The notes under the pieces are model-generated. The model saw only the letters and a list, made by a program, of their open reading frames with translations. It was not told the DNA's origin and did not search any database. 64,000 bases of DNA. Source: Kurthia sibirica (GTDB lineage: Bacteria; Bacillota; Bacilli; Bacillales_A; Planococcaceae). The DNA lies in assembly GCF_003143975.1 (NCBI RefSeq), contig NZ_QFVR01000002.1:62001-126000 (forward strand), written 5' to 3'. Shown piece after piece: positions 1 through 9,311 of the stretch (position 1 is its first letter; each line of letters opens with the position of its first letter). Both the position numbers and the translations under genes were made by a program.

Positions 1-408
1 TGTCACGATAGTGGATCCATTTTCTGAAGCCGACTGTGCTAAAGCTGTAGGAGGCACTTTACTAAGTGGTGGTACAAGTGATTGTTTCTCCACAGGTTTT
101 TTTTCTAAACTAGCATATAATGTCTGAATTTTTTTGTAATCCGCATTATTTAAACCATCTTCACGATGCCAAACTAATAGTAAAGGGATACCTGAGTTGT
201 CTGGAAATTGTTTTTCGATAATTTTTTCTGCTTTATTTGACGCTGCCGTTGCCGGTAAATTCTCGGCATTTTTATTTTCAACGCTATTTATTTGTGGCAA
301 CGTAAATGATAGTACCGCTACTAATAAGACCCAAAAACCTAATGTCACCCAACGGCCCTTCTTACTTGCTACTAGACTTCCCCATACTTCAAATGGATGT
401 TTTTTCAT
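1..408 (-). CDS. MMPL/RND-family membrane exporter, N-terminal part (runs off the left edge)
   Basis: The frame is open from an ATG at 408 to the window edge, giving 136 residues. A GGGAGG ribosome binding site lies just upstream. The start MKKHPFEVWGSLVASKKG, a single transmembrane helix at about residues 20-40 and a following extracytoplasmic stretch with LPATAASNKAEK and a QFPDNSG segment match the YdfJ-type MMPL exporters, which have about 12 helices and use the proton gradient to move lipids or hydrophobic compounds. The gene diverges from a TetR regulator at 531, a common efflux-pump/repressor pairing. Substrate is unknown, and the rest of the protein is not in the window. Confidence 0.8.
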   Translation of the reverse strand, partial: MKKHPFEVWGSLVASKKGRWVTLGFWVLLVAVLSFTLPQINSVENKNAENLPATAASNKAEKIIEKQFPDNSGIPLLLVWHREDGLNNADYKKIQTLYASLEKKPVEKQSLVPPLSKVPPTALAQSASENGSTIVT

Positions 409-440
409 GTTACGCCTCCCTTTTATTTACTTTCCCCTTA

Positions 441-495
441 ATTATATATACTCAAGGGTTAATTAATCAACTATTAAATTATAATATGCTATAAT
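441..495. promoter_or_regulatory. Divergent promoter region between MMPL gene and tetR
   Basis: On the minus strand TTGATT (470-465) and TATAAT (446-441) are 18 bases apart and fit a sigma-A promoter for the exporter. A TTAATTAA palindrome at 459-466 overlaps the -35 end and spacer, a reasonable place for a TetR operator. On the plus strand TATAAT at 490-495 (or 480-485) could serve the regulator; no good -35 is visible. The operator role is inferred. Confidence 0.45.
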
Positions 496-530
496 ATCGA
501 GTAATCAAGCATCGAAATGAGGTTTTAAAA

Positions 531-1157
531 ATGAGTGAACAAGCAAAAAATTTAGGCAGACCTCGCCTACAGCAACAAGATATTCCAACGAAGGAAAAAA
601 TACTATTGACCGCAACAAAATTATTTGTTGAAGAGGGGTATAAAGGAGCTTCAATGGATGAAGTGGCGCTACGTTGCAATGTAACAAAAGCGACAGTTTA
701 CTATTACTATAAAACAAAGGCTGACCTTTTTACCGCAGCCATTGATACATTAATGATGCGCATACGTACAAGTTCCGTTAAAATTTTAAGCAGTGAATTA
801 CCTTTTCGTGAAAGATTAGTGCAGTTAATCATCGCTTTTTCTTATGCAACTGTTGATATTGACGTCAATAATTTTATTCGTGAAGCCGCACCAAGCCTTT
901 CTGCTGAGCAATACGATAAAATCACCAATACCGAGGATGACATGCATGCAGCAATCGAACAATGCTTTATCCTTGCAGTCGAAGAGGGTACACTGCCCCA
1001 AAAAAACACAAAATATATGACGCATTTATTTTTATCTTTATTAAATTTAAGCAAGTATAAAGATAAAAATGGCGATAGCTTCTTCCCAACAGTTGAAGAA
1101 AACGCATGTCATTTAGTTGATTTTTATTGGAATGGGTTACAAATTGAAAATAATTAA
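531..1157 (+). CDS. TetR/AcrR-family transcriptional regulator
   Basis: A 208-residue protein of normal TetR length. The N-terminal helix-turn-helix is clear at about residues 38-65 (SMDEVALRCNVTKATVYYYY), after a typical KEKILLTATKLFVEEGY helix. The C-terminal ligand-binding half is variable, as usual. ATG at 531 follows a GAGG site. It is divergent from the MMPL exporter and most likely represses it and itself, releasing on binding a substrate of the pump. The inducer cannot be read from sequence. Confidence 0.9.
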   Translation: MSEQAKNLGRPRLQQQDIPTKEKILLTATKLFVEEGYKGASMDEVALRCNVTKATVYYYYKTKADLFTAAIDTLMMRIRTSSVKILSSELPFRERLVQLIIAFSYATVDIDVNNFIREAAPSLSAEQYDKITNTEDDMHAAIEQCFILAVEEGTLPQKNTKYMTHLFLSLLNLSKYKDKNGDSFFPTVEENACHLVDFYWNGLQIENN

Positions 1158-1270
1158 GTAAATATCCCTTTTTATTTTTTAATGAAACAGGCAATTTGCC
1201 CTTTTAATTTGTTACAATATATTTAATAGAGTAACGCTCGACCGGAGAAGATGAGAAAGGATGTTATGAA

Positions 1271-2299
1271 GTGACTCAACATGCGGAAAAAGAGATTTTT
1301 AACGCGATAAAATTATGTGATGCAAAAGGGAATTTAAACCCAGCAGCTATTGGATACGCTCGAAAGCCAGTGATTCAAAGTAATTTAAAGGGTCACTTCA
1401 TGCGTAAGAAAAAATGGAATTATTGGTGTATATATGGCGATGATATTATGTTTTCTGCTACGATCAGTCATCTCGATTATGCCGCGGTATGTTTTGTCTA
1501 TTTCTTAGATTATGAAACGCAACGCTTCTACGAAAAGTCCATTACACTGCCGCCGATTGGCAAAAAGGTGAAGATGTCGGAGCATGTATTAGACCCTGTT
1601 ATATGCAATCATTCAGATATGAAAATCCAAATTTTATACGATGGTATTAGCGAAACACAATTGACGGTAACCGTTCCTGATTTTGACGGCGATTTACTGC
1701 ATGCGGACTTGACGATTCATCATCCAAGCGAGGACGAATCGTTAAATGTAGTCATTCCATGGAATCGTCAAACATTTCAACATACAGCAAAACATCATAT
1801 TTTGCCGACATCCGGTTATGTTAAGATTGGCGATAAACGATATGCTTTTGAACCTAAAGATTCCTATGCTGTCCTTGATTTTGGTCGAGGTATTTGGCCA
1901 CGTGAATCGACTTGGAATTGGGCAATGGCCTCTCAAAAATGTCGCAATCACCGCATTGGTCTCAATTTTGGTGGACAATGGACGGATGGTACTGGCATGA
2001 CAGAAAATGCTTTCTTTTATGATGGTAAAATGACAAAAATTCATGAGGATGTTCTTTTTGAATACGATGATCACGATTTGATGAAAAATTGGTCAATCAA
2101 AACGAAATTTTCAGATGATGTTCATTTAACGTTCAAACCATTTTTCGAACGTGTGTCAGATACGGATGCTAAACTTGTACAATCCTCTGTTCATCAGCTA
2201 TTTGGTTATTTTAATGGTTATGTTCGCTTCACGGATGGCAGTATATTATCCATTCGTCAGATGCTAGGGTCTTCTGAAGTGCATCATGCCAAATGGTAA
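1271..2299 (+). CDS. DUF2804 domain-containing protein
   Basis: A 342-residue protein with the hallmarks of DUF2804: the GYARKP and HFMRKKKWNYWCI segments near the N terminus, an internal WNRQTFQHTAKH segment, WNWAMASQKCRNHRIGLNFG in the middle, and a C-terminal FFERVSDTDAKLVQSSVHQ. No signal peptide or membrane segment is evident, so it is probably cytoplasmic. Start is GTG at 1271 with an AGAAAGGA site about 10 bases upstream. The family has no established biochemical role that I can state with confidence. It is monocistronic and ends in a strong terminator. Confidence 0.8.
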   Translation: MTQHAEKEIFNAIKLCDAKGNLNPAAIGYARKPVIQSNLKGHFMRKKKWNYWCIYGDDIMFSATISHLDYAAVCFVYFLDYETQRFYEKSITLPPIGKKVKMSEHVLDPVICNHSDMKIQILYDGISETQLTVTVPDFDGDLLHADLTIHHPSEDESLNVVIPWNRQTFQHTAKHHILPTSGYVKIGDKRYAFEPKDSYAVLDFGRGIWPRESTWNWAMASQKCRNHRIGLNFGGQWTDGTGMTENAFFYDGKMTKIHEDVLFEYDDHDLMKNWSIKTKFSDDVHLTFKPFFERVSDTDAKLVQSSVHQLFGYFNGYVRFTDGSILSIRQMLGSSEVHHAKW

Positions 2300-2306
2300 T
2301 ACGATA

Positions 2307-2352
2307 AAACGACTAAACTAGCTCCGTCAATAGGAGTTGGTTTAGTCGTTTT
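2307..2352 (+). terminator. Intrinsic terminator after the DUF2804 gene
   Basis: A 13-bp perfect stem (2307-2319 with 2340-2352), extended inward by CTCC/GGAG, ends in a T-run. Confidence 0.85.
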
Positions 2353-2569
2353 TGTCATATTATTAAATCCATCGTTCTAAAGAATAGTTGTATACCAGAA
2401 AAGGAAATAGATATGGAATTAGCGTGACATATGCCATCCATCACAGACGAAAGGACTCATCGATTCGCTCGCGAAAAGCACTCATTCGAAGCGACAAAAG
2501 TCAGGTGACTTGGCGTAGAATCTTAATAATGGTTCTGTATCATTGAGAAACATCCATGACACAGAACCA
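2353..2569. other. Intergenic region, possible decayed repeat, and a 14-bp hairpin
   Basis: No gene is visible. Around 2450-2515 there is GC-richer sequence with a TCGCGAAAAGC motif, faintly like the interspersed palindromic repeats elsewhere in the window, but too degraded to assign. At 2525-2538 and 2561-2574 a perfect 14-bp inverted repeat (22-base loop) is followed on the plus strand by T residues. It overlaps the stop codon of the convergent glycerophosphodiesterase gene and looks like a terminator for plus-strand transcription. Confidence 0.5.
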
Positions 2570-3295
2570 TTATTTTTTACGATGGCGATGCGCGAGCATT
2601 TTTTCTGGATGATCTGTAAAAATAGCTTCCACACCTAGTTCCTCCATCGCATCATAGTCTGCAATTTTATTGACCGTATATACGCGAAATATACTTCCTT
2701 TTGCCATGCTTGCCGCCATAATGCCGCGCTTTGCTGCTACCAATGAGATATGCAATTGATTCGAACCTATTTTTTCACCATAGTCATGTAAATTGACGAG
2801 GATTTTTTCAAATAAAACACCAATTTCATTTTTCGGTGCTTTTTTCAGCATCGTTTCCACCATGCAATGATCAAATGACGAATATATAATCCGCTCCGAC
2901 ATGCCCATTTCTGACACTATTTGCAATACCGTATCTTCTATTCCTTTATATTCAAATACATCTGTTTTCAACTCAATATTAATCATATGATGCGTATCTT
3001 TGAATACAGCCAATACTTCTCGTAATGTTGGTATTTCGGTAGCAGCAAATTGATCATCTTTCCAACTACCAAAATCCAATTGACGCAATTGATCAAAAGT
3101 ATAGTCACGTAAAAAACCGCTACCATTTGAAGTGCGATGTAATCGTTCATCATGATGGATGACAAGTACACCATCGGCAGTACGTTGGACATCTAATTCA
3201 ACACCTTCAACCGCTAATTTTGAAGCGGCAATAAAGGATGGTAAAGTATTTTCTGGGTAATGAGCCGAAGCACCACGATGTGCAAAAATTTTCAT
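2570..3295 (-). CDS. Glycerophosphodiester phosphodiesterase family protein
   Basis: A 241-residue cytoplasmic-type GDPD, of usual length for the UgpQ-like class. It hydrolyses glycerophosphodiesters to an alcohol and glycerol 3-phosphate with a divalent metal. Visible motifs are FAHRGASAHYPENT with the catalytic His6-Arg7, the metal-binding ELD pair at about 33-35, and HHDERLHRTS at about 48, with a second acidic site at INIELKTD. There is no signal peptide, so extracellular lipid scavenging is unlikely. ATG at 3295 follows a GGAGG-like site. It is monocistronic. Confidence 0.9.
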   Translation of the reverse strand: MKIFAHRGASAHYPENTLPSFIAASKLAVEGVELDVQRTADGVLVIHHDERLHRTSNGSGFLRDYTFDQLRQLDFGSWKDDQFAATEIPTLREVLAVFKDTHHMINIELKTDVFEYKGIEDTVLQIVSEMGMSERIIYSSFDHCMVETMLKKAPKNEIGVLFEKILVNLHDYGEKIGSNQLHISLVAAKRGIMAASMAKGSIFRVYTVNKIADYDAMEELGVEAIFTDHPEKMLAHRHRKK

Positions 3296-3478
3296 ACGAG
3301 TTCCTCCTTTATCCGCGCATGCTACTCGAACCTATGCAAAAAGTATCCATGCTAATCACCAATTTTGCAAATTGTTTATAAAAAAAGTATGATAATAGTT
3401 GTCACTCCGCGTTATAAAAATCATTTTAACAGTTCGGCATAACGCCCACAAAACGTAATTTTGATTGGAGGATATTTT

Positions 3479-5695
3479 ATGACGCAACATCCTGATTTTA
3501 AAGAAGAACAACAGCATCTTTCTTATGTGAAACATTTTATGAAAAAGTTGTTAGCTGAATCACAGCAAGACCTTGCCGATGCGCAAGCAGTCATCCATAA
3601 TTCGATGGCCGATCTGGATTACTTAGATTCCAGTCTCGGCTACCAAAATATATTAACAAATACACGATTTTTCGATATGGCGACAAATCAATCTGAAGGG
3701 CTCGAAGCAGTACGCTTAAAGCCTTATTTTGCGCGTATTCATTTTGAAAAAGAGGGCGAACCTGCTGAAAAATTATACATAGGGAAAACTTCCTTATTCG
3801 ATCGTGACACGCAGGAACCTGTGATTGTCGATTGGCGCTCTCCTGTAGCAAACGTCTATTACGATGGGCGATTAGGTGATATTACCTATGAAGTAAATAA
3901 AGAAATCAACAAAGGACATCTTTATTCAAAACGTCAGTATAAAATCAATAATGGCCAGCTACTCGAAGTACGCGATATCGATTTGACAACAAATGACGAA
4001 TTATTGCAAGATGCGCTAGAAGGAAAAGCAGATGTACGCTTAACAGAAATCGTCTCCACAATTCAAGCTGAACAAAATGAGATTATTCGAGCACATCTCA
4101 AACAACCTATTATTGTTCAAGGCGCTGCTGGATCCGGTAAAACAACCATTGCACTTCATCGAATTTCCTATTTTTTATATACGATGGGCGAACATTTTAA
4201 TGCCGAAGAACTAATGATTTTAGCACCAAATAAATTATTCATTGATTATATTTCTGATGTTCTTCCAGAACTTGGCGTAGGCCAAATCCAGCAGACAACT
4301 TTCGAAGAATATGTACAAAATGCTACAAAAATTAAACTAAAACTCGCCAACCCAAACGATACGCTAGAAAACCTTGTAAGTGGTGTAGCTAATACAGATT
4401 TACTTTGGCTGACTAAACTAAAGGGGTCTCTCGAATATCGAGCAATTATGCAAGCGTATATTGCATATATCGCCACACAATATAGTGAGCTATTCGAAGA
4501 TATTTATATTGAAAAATATCGTATTTTACGTGGCTCTAGTTTAAAAAAATTATTTCTCATTGATTACGCTTATTTGCCTTTAGAAAAAAGACTACAAAAA
4601 ATACGGGCAGTGATTCAAAATCATGTACGCCAAAAGAAAAAACAAATTGTCTATGACCTTGCAATTAAGTACGATGATTTACTCGGTCGCGCACTTAATA
4701 TTTTTGATGATGCACGTCGTAAAAAAGAAGTAACACGGTGGATTGATGAACGCGATGAACGTATACCTAAAATAGAAGCAGAAGCAAAAAAAGTTGTACC
4801 TGCCTACATGAAACGTTTTCCTAAATATGCTACGAAAAAATTATATCGTGCATTTTTAACGGACGCGAATCTTTTACACGCCCTAACACCAGATTGGTCG
4901 AAGAAACAACAGGCTACTTTTTTACGCTTGCATAAAAAAGAAAAATGGACTACGGAAGATTTGGCTGCCATTTATTTTTTATTCGCAGCGCTAAAAGGGA
5001 TTCCAGAACAATGGAAAATGCGTGTCGTCTTCATAGATGAAGTGCAAGATTATAGTCTCTTTCAACTTGCAGCACTAAAAGATGCACTTGATACAGATAT
5101 GTTCACGATGGTCGGTGATTTAGCACAAGGGATTCATAGCTATCGTTCCCTCACTGATTGGGCTCCTGTACAAGAGTTATTCCCGCGTGCCACGTACAAA
5201 ACCTTGCAAAAAAGTTATCGTACAACCATTGAAATTATGGCGATCGCCAATCAAATTTTAGTCAGTATGGACGAGGACTTGCCTCTGGTAGAACCTGTAG
5301 TACGCCATGGCTTGCAACCGCAGTTCCATGAAATGATTGATTTCAATGCAGCCACCATTCAAACTATTTATACAGAGATTCGTAAAAATGGTCATCGGTC
5401 AATTGCACTTATTTGTAAATCAACATCCGATGCACAGCGTATTACGGCTTTGCTGAACGATGCGGATCTGTACGCACAAACATTGGATGAATCATCTGAA
5501 ATAGACCAAAACGCCATCCTAGTCGTTCCCAGTCATCTTTCAAAGGGTCTAGAATTTGATGCAGTACTAATCGTTGCCGATCATACACCTTTTCATAATA
5601 ATGCACTTGAACGCAAGTTATTATATGTTGCGATTACACGTGCCATGCACGAACTTCATTTAGTTGGTCGAGAAAAAGCTGATTTTCTATTATAA
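3479..5695 (+). CDS. helD: HelD-like UvrD/Rep-family helicase, RNA polymerase recycling factor
   Basis: A 738-residue superfamily 1 ATPase. Walker A (QGAAGSGKTTIALHR) lies at about residues 213-227, Walker B/motif II is IDEVQDYS at about 518, and motif VI-like YVAITRAMHEL is near the C terminus. The N terminus (about 1-200) is the long HelD-specific region with a coiled coil that enters the RNA polymerase secondary channel in characterised homologues. HelD removes RNA polymerase from stalled complexes using ATP. ATG at 3479 has GGAGGA 6 bases upstream; an in-frame TTG at 3461 precedes that site and is not the start. Length is slightly below B. subtilis HelD. Confidence 0.88.
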   Translation: MTQHPDFKEEQQHLSYVKHFMKKLLAESQQDLADAQAVIHNSMADLDYLDSSLGYQNILTNTRFFDMATNQSEGLEAVRLKPYFARIHFEKEGEPAEKLYIGKTSLFDRDTQEPVIVDWRSPVANVYYDGRLGDITYEVNKEINKGHLYSKRQYKINNGQLLEVRDIDLTTNDELLQDALEGKADVRLTEIVSTIQAEQNEIIRAHLKQPIIVQGAAGSGKTTIALHRISYFLYTMGEHFNAEELMILAPNKLFIDYISDVLPELGVGQIQQTTFEEYVQNATKIKLKLANPNDTLENLVSGVANTDLLWLTKLKGSLEYRAIMQAYIAYIATQYSELFEDIYIEKYRILRGSSLKKLFLIDYAYLPLEKRLQKIRAVIQNHVRQKKKQIVYDLAIKYDDLLGRALNIFDDARRKKEVTRWIDERDERIPKIEAEAKKVVPAYMKRFPKYATKKLYRAFLTDANLLHALTPDWSKKQQATFLRLHKKEKWTTEDLAAIYFLFAALKGIPEQWKMRVVFIDEVQDYSLFQLAALKDALDTDMFTMVGDLAQGIHSYRSLTDWAPVQELFPRATYKTLQKSYRTTIEIMAIANQILVSMDEDLPLVEPVVRHGLQPQFHEMIDFNAATIQTIYTEIRKNGHRSIALICKSTSDAQRITALLNDADLYAQTLDESSEIDQNAILVVPSHLSKGLEFDAVLIVADHTPFHNNALERKLLYVAITRAMHELHLVGREKADFLL

Positions 5696-5709
5696 GAAAT
5701 CAGCTTTTT
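5673..5709 (+). terminator. Intrinsic terminator overlapping the end of helD
   Basis: A 14-bp stem (5673-5686 with 5696-5709, one G-U) encloses the helD stop codon and ends in T residues. Confidence 0.75.
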
Positions 5710-5728
5710 TCCTCTGGCCGACACAATT

Positions 5729-5762
5729 AAAAACAGCTATCTGCTGCCAGATAGCTGTTTTT
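5729..5762. terminator. Bidirectional terminator between helD and the SGNH hydrolase
   Basis: A perfect 15-bp stem (5729-5743 with 5748-5762, loop CTGC) has A-runs and T-runs on both sides, so it can serve both convergent genes. Confidence 0.85.
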
Positions 5763-5765
5763 TCT

Positions 5766-6371
5766 TTATAAAATATCACGAATTTTCTTCCATATTGGTT
5801 GTTCTGCAAGGCGTTCACGACGTTTTAGTTCCTTGGCGATTAAATCTGATAATTCATCGTATAATTTTTCACCAAAATGCAACCCATCGTCTTTCATCCC
5901 TACTAATAATCGTTCATAATTGTCTTGCTCATATACATACGTGAAAAAATCGATAATCGTACATTTTTGCTCGTGAGCAATTTTCACAATACGTTCGCTA
6001 AAATATTGAATATCACTATTTTTCCGGTGCTTTTCTTTTGTTTCATCAACTGGCGCTGGTGTAATGAGAATCACTTTTTTATAGCCAATTTTCTTAATAA
6101 AAAACTCAATATTATCTGCAAATACATCGATGGGGATATTTTTAGTATCCGATACATCATTCGTACCAAACATCATCGTTACGATGTCTGGATGTTCTGC
6201 CATAACATCTTTTTTAAAAGTCTCTCTTGCCGAAGCAGTCGTGCTGCCGGCAATACCGATATTCACATAACGATGACCTTTAAATTTATCCGATAACATC
6301 AGCGTCAACATGGGTTTTGGGTACCCTTCCATTCGTCCTGTATTACTATCACCGAAGCATAGAATTTTCAT
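5766..6371 (-). CDS. SGNH/GDSL-family hydrolase
   Basis: A 201-residue esterase/lipase-like protein. Block I is FGDSNTG with the nucleophile Ser8, block III is GTND, and block V is DDGLHF with the Asp-x-x-His pair. This fits intracellular SGNH hydrolases acting on acyl or acetyl esters; substrate unknown. There is no signal peptide. The start is the ATG at 6371, with GAGGTGA correctly spaced; an earlier in-frame GTG lies inside that binding site. The next gene upstream on the same strand (GNAT) ends 38 bases away, so co-transcription is likely. Confidence 0.85.
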   Translation of the reverse strand: MKILCFGDSNTGRMEGYPKPMLTLMLSDKFKGHRYVNIGIAGSTTASARETFKKDVMAEHPDIVTMMFGTNDVSDTKNIPIDVFADNIEFFIKKIGYKKVILITPAPVDETKEKHRKNSDIQYFSERIVKIAHEQKCTIIDFFTYVYEQDNYERLLVGMKDDGLHFGEKLYDELSDLIAKELKRRERLAEQPIWKKIRDIL

Positions 6372-6409
6372 ACTTCTCACCTCTATTTCAAACTTAGTTA
6401 TTGAACTTA

Positions 6410-7273
6410 TTATTTGACCACAAAAAAATCAAATTGTTTTTTATTAATGAATCCAGCTTTTTGATAAAGTGACAACGCGGCTGGATTTTCTGTTTCTACT
6501 TCTACTAATAAAGTAGAAAATTGTTTTTCCGTCGCATAATTCTTTACCCATTTTAATAAAGTTAAAGCAATGCCCTGTTGACGGTAAGCAGCTGCAACTG
6601 TAAAAGCAGTAATCCACAATACCTGTCCTTCTGAAGCCGTCGTCATCGTACCAACAACTTCATCTGCTTGCTCTATAATCCAAATTTGACTGTTTTGCTC
6701 AGCTGCAATCAAGTCGGCCATTTCAACGGTTTCCTCGCGTACATCGCCAAAACCATCTTCCATCATCACAGCTAGTGCATTCAAATCACTTGCTATATAT
6801 GGTCGCACTACAATACTGCTAATACTTGCCGCTTCGGGTAAAGCTCGCATTTCTATTTCAGACGAACTATAAACATAACCATTATCAGTCAAAATTTTCG
6901 TCATATCTGCATTGTGTAACGTCACAGCCATTTCACCATTAGCATTTCTTTCCATTAAACCATGTTTTAACCCTTCAATCAGACCTTCTTCAATACCAAT
7001 TTGACGGTAATCAGGTGCTACAAGTAAAGACCATTCATACGTGTTAATTGCCAACAAATCATACGCGCTTAGTGCACCCACTAATTTATCTTGATCTTCG
7101 TCATAAATGACCACAATAAAACTCCCTGCAGATGCTTGTTGCCAATATTTTTCATGCATTAATTCACCGTATTCAACTGCATCTTTCAGCTGACACATCT
7201 TTAATAATGCCTGTAATTCTTGCTCCGTTTCTGCATCTATTGGATATGAAATTTTCATTGCAAAAAGATTCAT
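6410..7273 (-). CDS. GNAT-family N-acetyltransferase, tandem domains
   Basis: A 287-residue protein, about twice the size of a single GNAT domain. The C-terminal domain (about 150-287) is complete, with the acetyl-CoA loop AYRQQGIAL and the terminal LYQKAGF motif. The N-terminal half has a weaker equivalent (VAPDYRQIGIEEGLIEGL followed by LTDNGYVY), suggesting duplication with one degenerate catalytic copy. The acceptor is unknown. ATG at 7273 follows GGTGGAG. It probably forms a transcription unit with the SGNH hydrolase downstream. Confidence 0.83.
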   Translation of the reverse strand: MNLFAMKISYPIDAETEQELQALLKMCQLKDAVEYGELMHEKYWQQASAGSFIVVIYDEDQDKLVGALSAYDLLAINTYEWSLLVAPDYRQIGIEEGLIEGLKHGLMERNANGEMAVTLHNADMTKILTDNGYVYSSSEIEMRALPEAASISSIVVRPYIASDLNALAVMMEDGFGDVREETVEMADLIAAEQNSQIWIIEQADEVVGTMTTASEGQVLWITAFTVAAAYRQQGIALTLLKWVKNYATEKQFSTLLVEVETENPAALSLYQKAGFINKKQFDFFVVK

Positions 7274-7487
7274 ATTTTCTCCACCTTATATTTAGTATTA
7301 AGTTGCTATGGAGCATATTATAGCACTTATCTATTTTTCTGTTTATCCTGTCAGCAATGGGTTCTTTTCTCTGAACATATATATGCTGTAAAGTGGACAT
7401 AAAAGGCAGTTATCAAGTCTAGGGGTCTTGCACAGATTGGAAGGCATCGCTCCCCGTAGAAGTGGGACTTCAACTAGATACGGTCAT

Positions 7488-9311
7488 TTAATCTAAATCA
7501 CTTGTTTCTGTTTGAGTCACCATTTTATAATATTGACCCTTAGCTGCTATTAATTCTTTTGGTGAACCAAATTCTACAATTTGTCCATATTGTAAAACAA
7601 AAAGGATGTCTGCTTTTTTCACTGTATTTAAGCGGTGAGCAATGACAATACTCGTACGACCAACCATCAACTGATCAAGTGCCTTTTGTATTTCTAGTTC
7701 TGTCACTGTATCGATACTTGATGTTGCTTCATCTAACAATAAAATCGCTGGATTGGCGATAAGCGCTCGCGCGATAGATAATAATTGCTTTTGACCTTGA
7801 CTAATATCGCCTGCCTCCGCTGTTAAGACATGCTCATACCCGTTTGATAATTGTTCAATAAACTTATGTGCATTCGCTTGTTTACAAGCTTCTATAATTT
7901 CTTCATCTGTGGCATCAAGCCGTCCATAACGAATATTGTCATAAATAGATGCTTCGAATAAAAATGAATCTTGTAAGACAAATGCCATCTGTGCTCTCAA
8001 ATCCGCACGGGAAATCGTCTTCAATTCTTGTCCATCGATTGTAATTGAGCCACGATCATAATCATAGAAGCGAGCAATCAACTGCATGACCGTTGTTTTT
8101 CCTGCCCCTGTCGCCCCGATAAAAGCCGCTGTTTTCCCTGCTGGAATATGGAAGGATAAATCATGAATTGTTTGTTGTTCATCTTCTTGATTATACTTAA
8201 AATCAATATGAGAAAAGCGTATATCTCCTTGTAATTTAGTGCGCAGTGGTAGCGTATGTCCCTCTATCTCATCGTCCTCATCTAACAATTCAAAAACACG
8301 CTCTGCACCAGCAATCGCTGACAGTACATTATTAAATTGGTTGGCAAGCTCGTTGAGAGGGCGTGTAAACTGCCGTGAATATTCGACAAAAATGACGATT
8401 GTACCAATAGTTACATATCCATTGTATGCTAAAACTCCACCAACACCCGCCACAAGAGCAAAGCTAAAGTTATTTAAAAAATTCATAACCTTTGGAATAG
8501 CACCTGAATAGATATTAGCCCAATAACCTGTTTTTCGCAGTTGGAAACTTTGTCTTTCAAAACCTTCAATCATGCGCTGTTCTTGAGAATAAGCTTTGAC
8601 GACTAATTGTCCAGATACGGTTTCTTCAACCATACCATTTAACTGTCCGAGTGTAGCCTGCTGTTTTTTAAATAACGGACCTGTACGTTTTGTAATCCAC
8701 GTTGTTGCAAAAAACATCATTGGAATAATTATCATCGTCATCAATGTTAAAATTGGACTTAAATACAACATTACCGCTGCTGTTCCGATGATGATCAGAA
8801 CGCTCGAAAATACTTCGATAAATGTCGTATTCAATGTCGTACTCACATTATCCATGTCATTTGTCATACGACTCATCAAATCTCCATGTTGTTTCTTATC
8901 AAAAAAAGATACAGGTAAGCGTTGAAATTTACCGAATAATAAAGTACGCATGCGATACACGGTTTGCTGAGCAATACCAATCATTAAATAATTTTGTAAA
9001 AAAAGCGTTAGTGATAATAGGGCATAAATCAGTACAAGCGTCAGAATAATCGCACCTACACCTTCCAGTTCTTTTGGTACGATATGACGATCGATTAATA
9101 GTCCGATAAGAAAAGGAGCTAACAGCATCAGGGAAGCGCTGATAAAAACCAATGCAAACACGATGAGCAATCCTATTCTCTGTTCATCTACAAGCAACCA
9201 GACACGCTTTAATGTCGATGACATATTGGATACTTTGTCACTTTTTTTCTTTTTATGTTGATGGATTTCTTCCCTTGTTAGTACTGGCTCATAGCCAAAG
9301 GGTTTAAACAT
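7488..9311 (-). CDS. ABC transporter, ATP-binding/permease subunit, catalytically competent half
   Basis: A 607-residue half-transporter: an N-terminal cytoplasmic extension of about 40 residues, six helices to about residue 330, then the nucleotide-binding domain. Walker A is GATGAGKTT, Walker B is ILLLDEATSSID with the catalytic Glu, and the switch His is in VIAHRLNT. Its signature is ISQGQ rather than LSGGQ. It overlaps the upstream half-transporter gene by 8 bases. The pair resembles Bacillus YfiB/YfiC or YheI/YheH heterodimeric multidrug exporters; the substrate is not known. Confidence 0.9.
   Translation of the reverse strand: MFKPFGYEPVLTREEIHQHKKKKSDKVSNMSSTLKRVWLLVDEQRIGLLIVFALVFISASLMLLAPFLIGLLIDRHIVPKELEGVGAIILTLVLIYALLSLTLFLQNYLMIGIAQQTVYRMRTLLFGKFQRLPVSFFDKKQHGDLMSRMTNDMDNVSTTLNTTFIEVFSSVLIIIGTAAVMLYLSPILTLMTMIIIPMMFFATTWITKRTGPLFKKQQATLGQLNGMVEETVSGQLVVKAYSQEQRMIEGFERQSFQLRKTGYWANIYSGAIPKVMNFLNNFSFALVAGVGGVLAYNGYVTIGTIVIFVEYSRQFTRPLNELANQFNNVLSAIAGAERVFELLDEDDEIEGHTLPLRTKLQGDIRFSHIDFKYNQEDEQQTIHDLSFHIPAGKTAAFIGATGAGKTTVMQLIARFYDYDRGSITIDGQELKTISRADLRAQMAFVLQDSFLFEASIYDNIRYGRLDATDEEIIEACKQANAHKFIEQLSNGYEHVLTAEAGDISQGQKQLLSIARALIANPAILLLDEATSSIDTVTELEIQKALDQLMVGRTSIVIAHRLNTVKKADILFVLQYGQIVEFGSPKELIAAKGQYYKMVTQTETSDLD

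Noticed and set aside
3461-3478. An earlier TTG start for helD
   Set aside because: It would put the GGAGGA site inside the coding sequence; the ATG at 3479 is correctly spaced from it.
7400-7487. Possible small RNA or repeat after the ABC genes
   Set aside because: A GGAAGGCAT...GTAGAAGTGGG stretch faintly resembles 11111-11150, but the similarity is too short to call.
8239-8925. Plus-strand frames inside the ABC transporter genes
   Set aside because: They are antisense to conserved coding sequence, have no binding sites and encode no recognisable domain.
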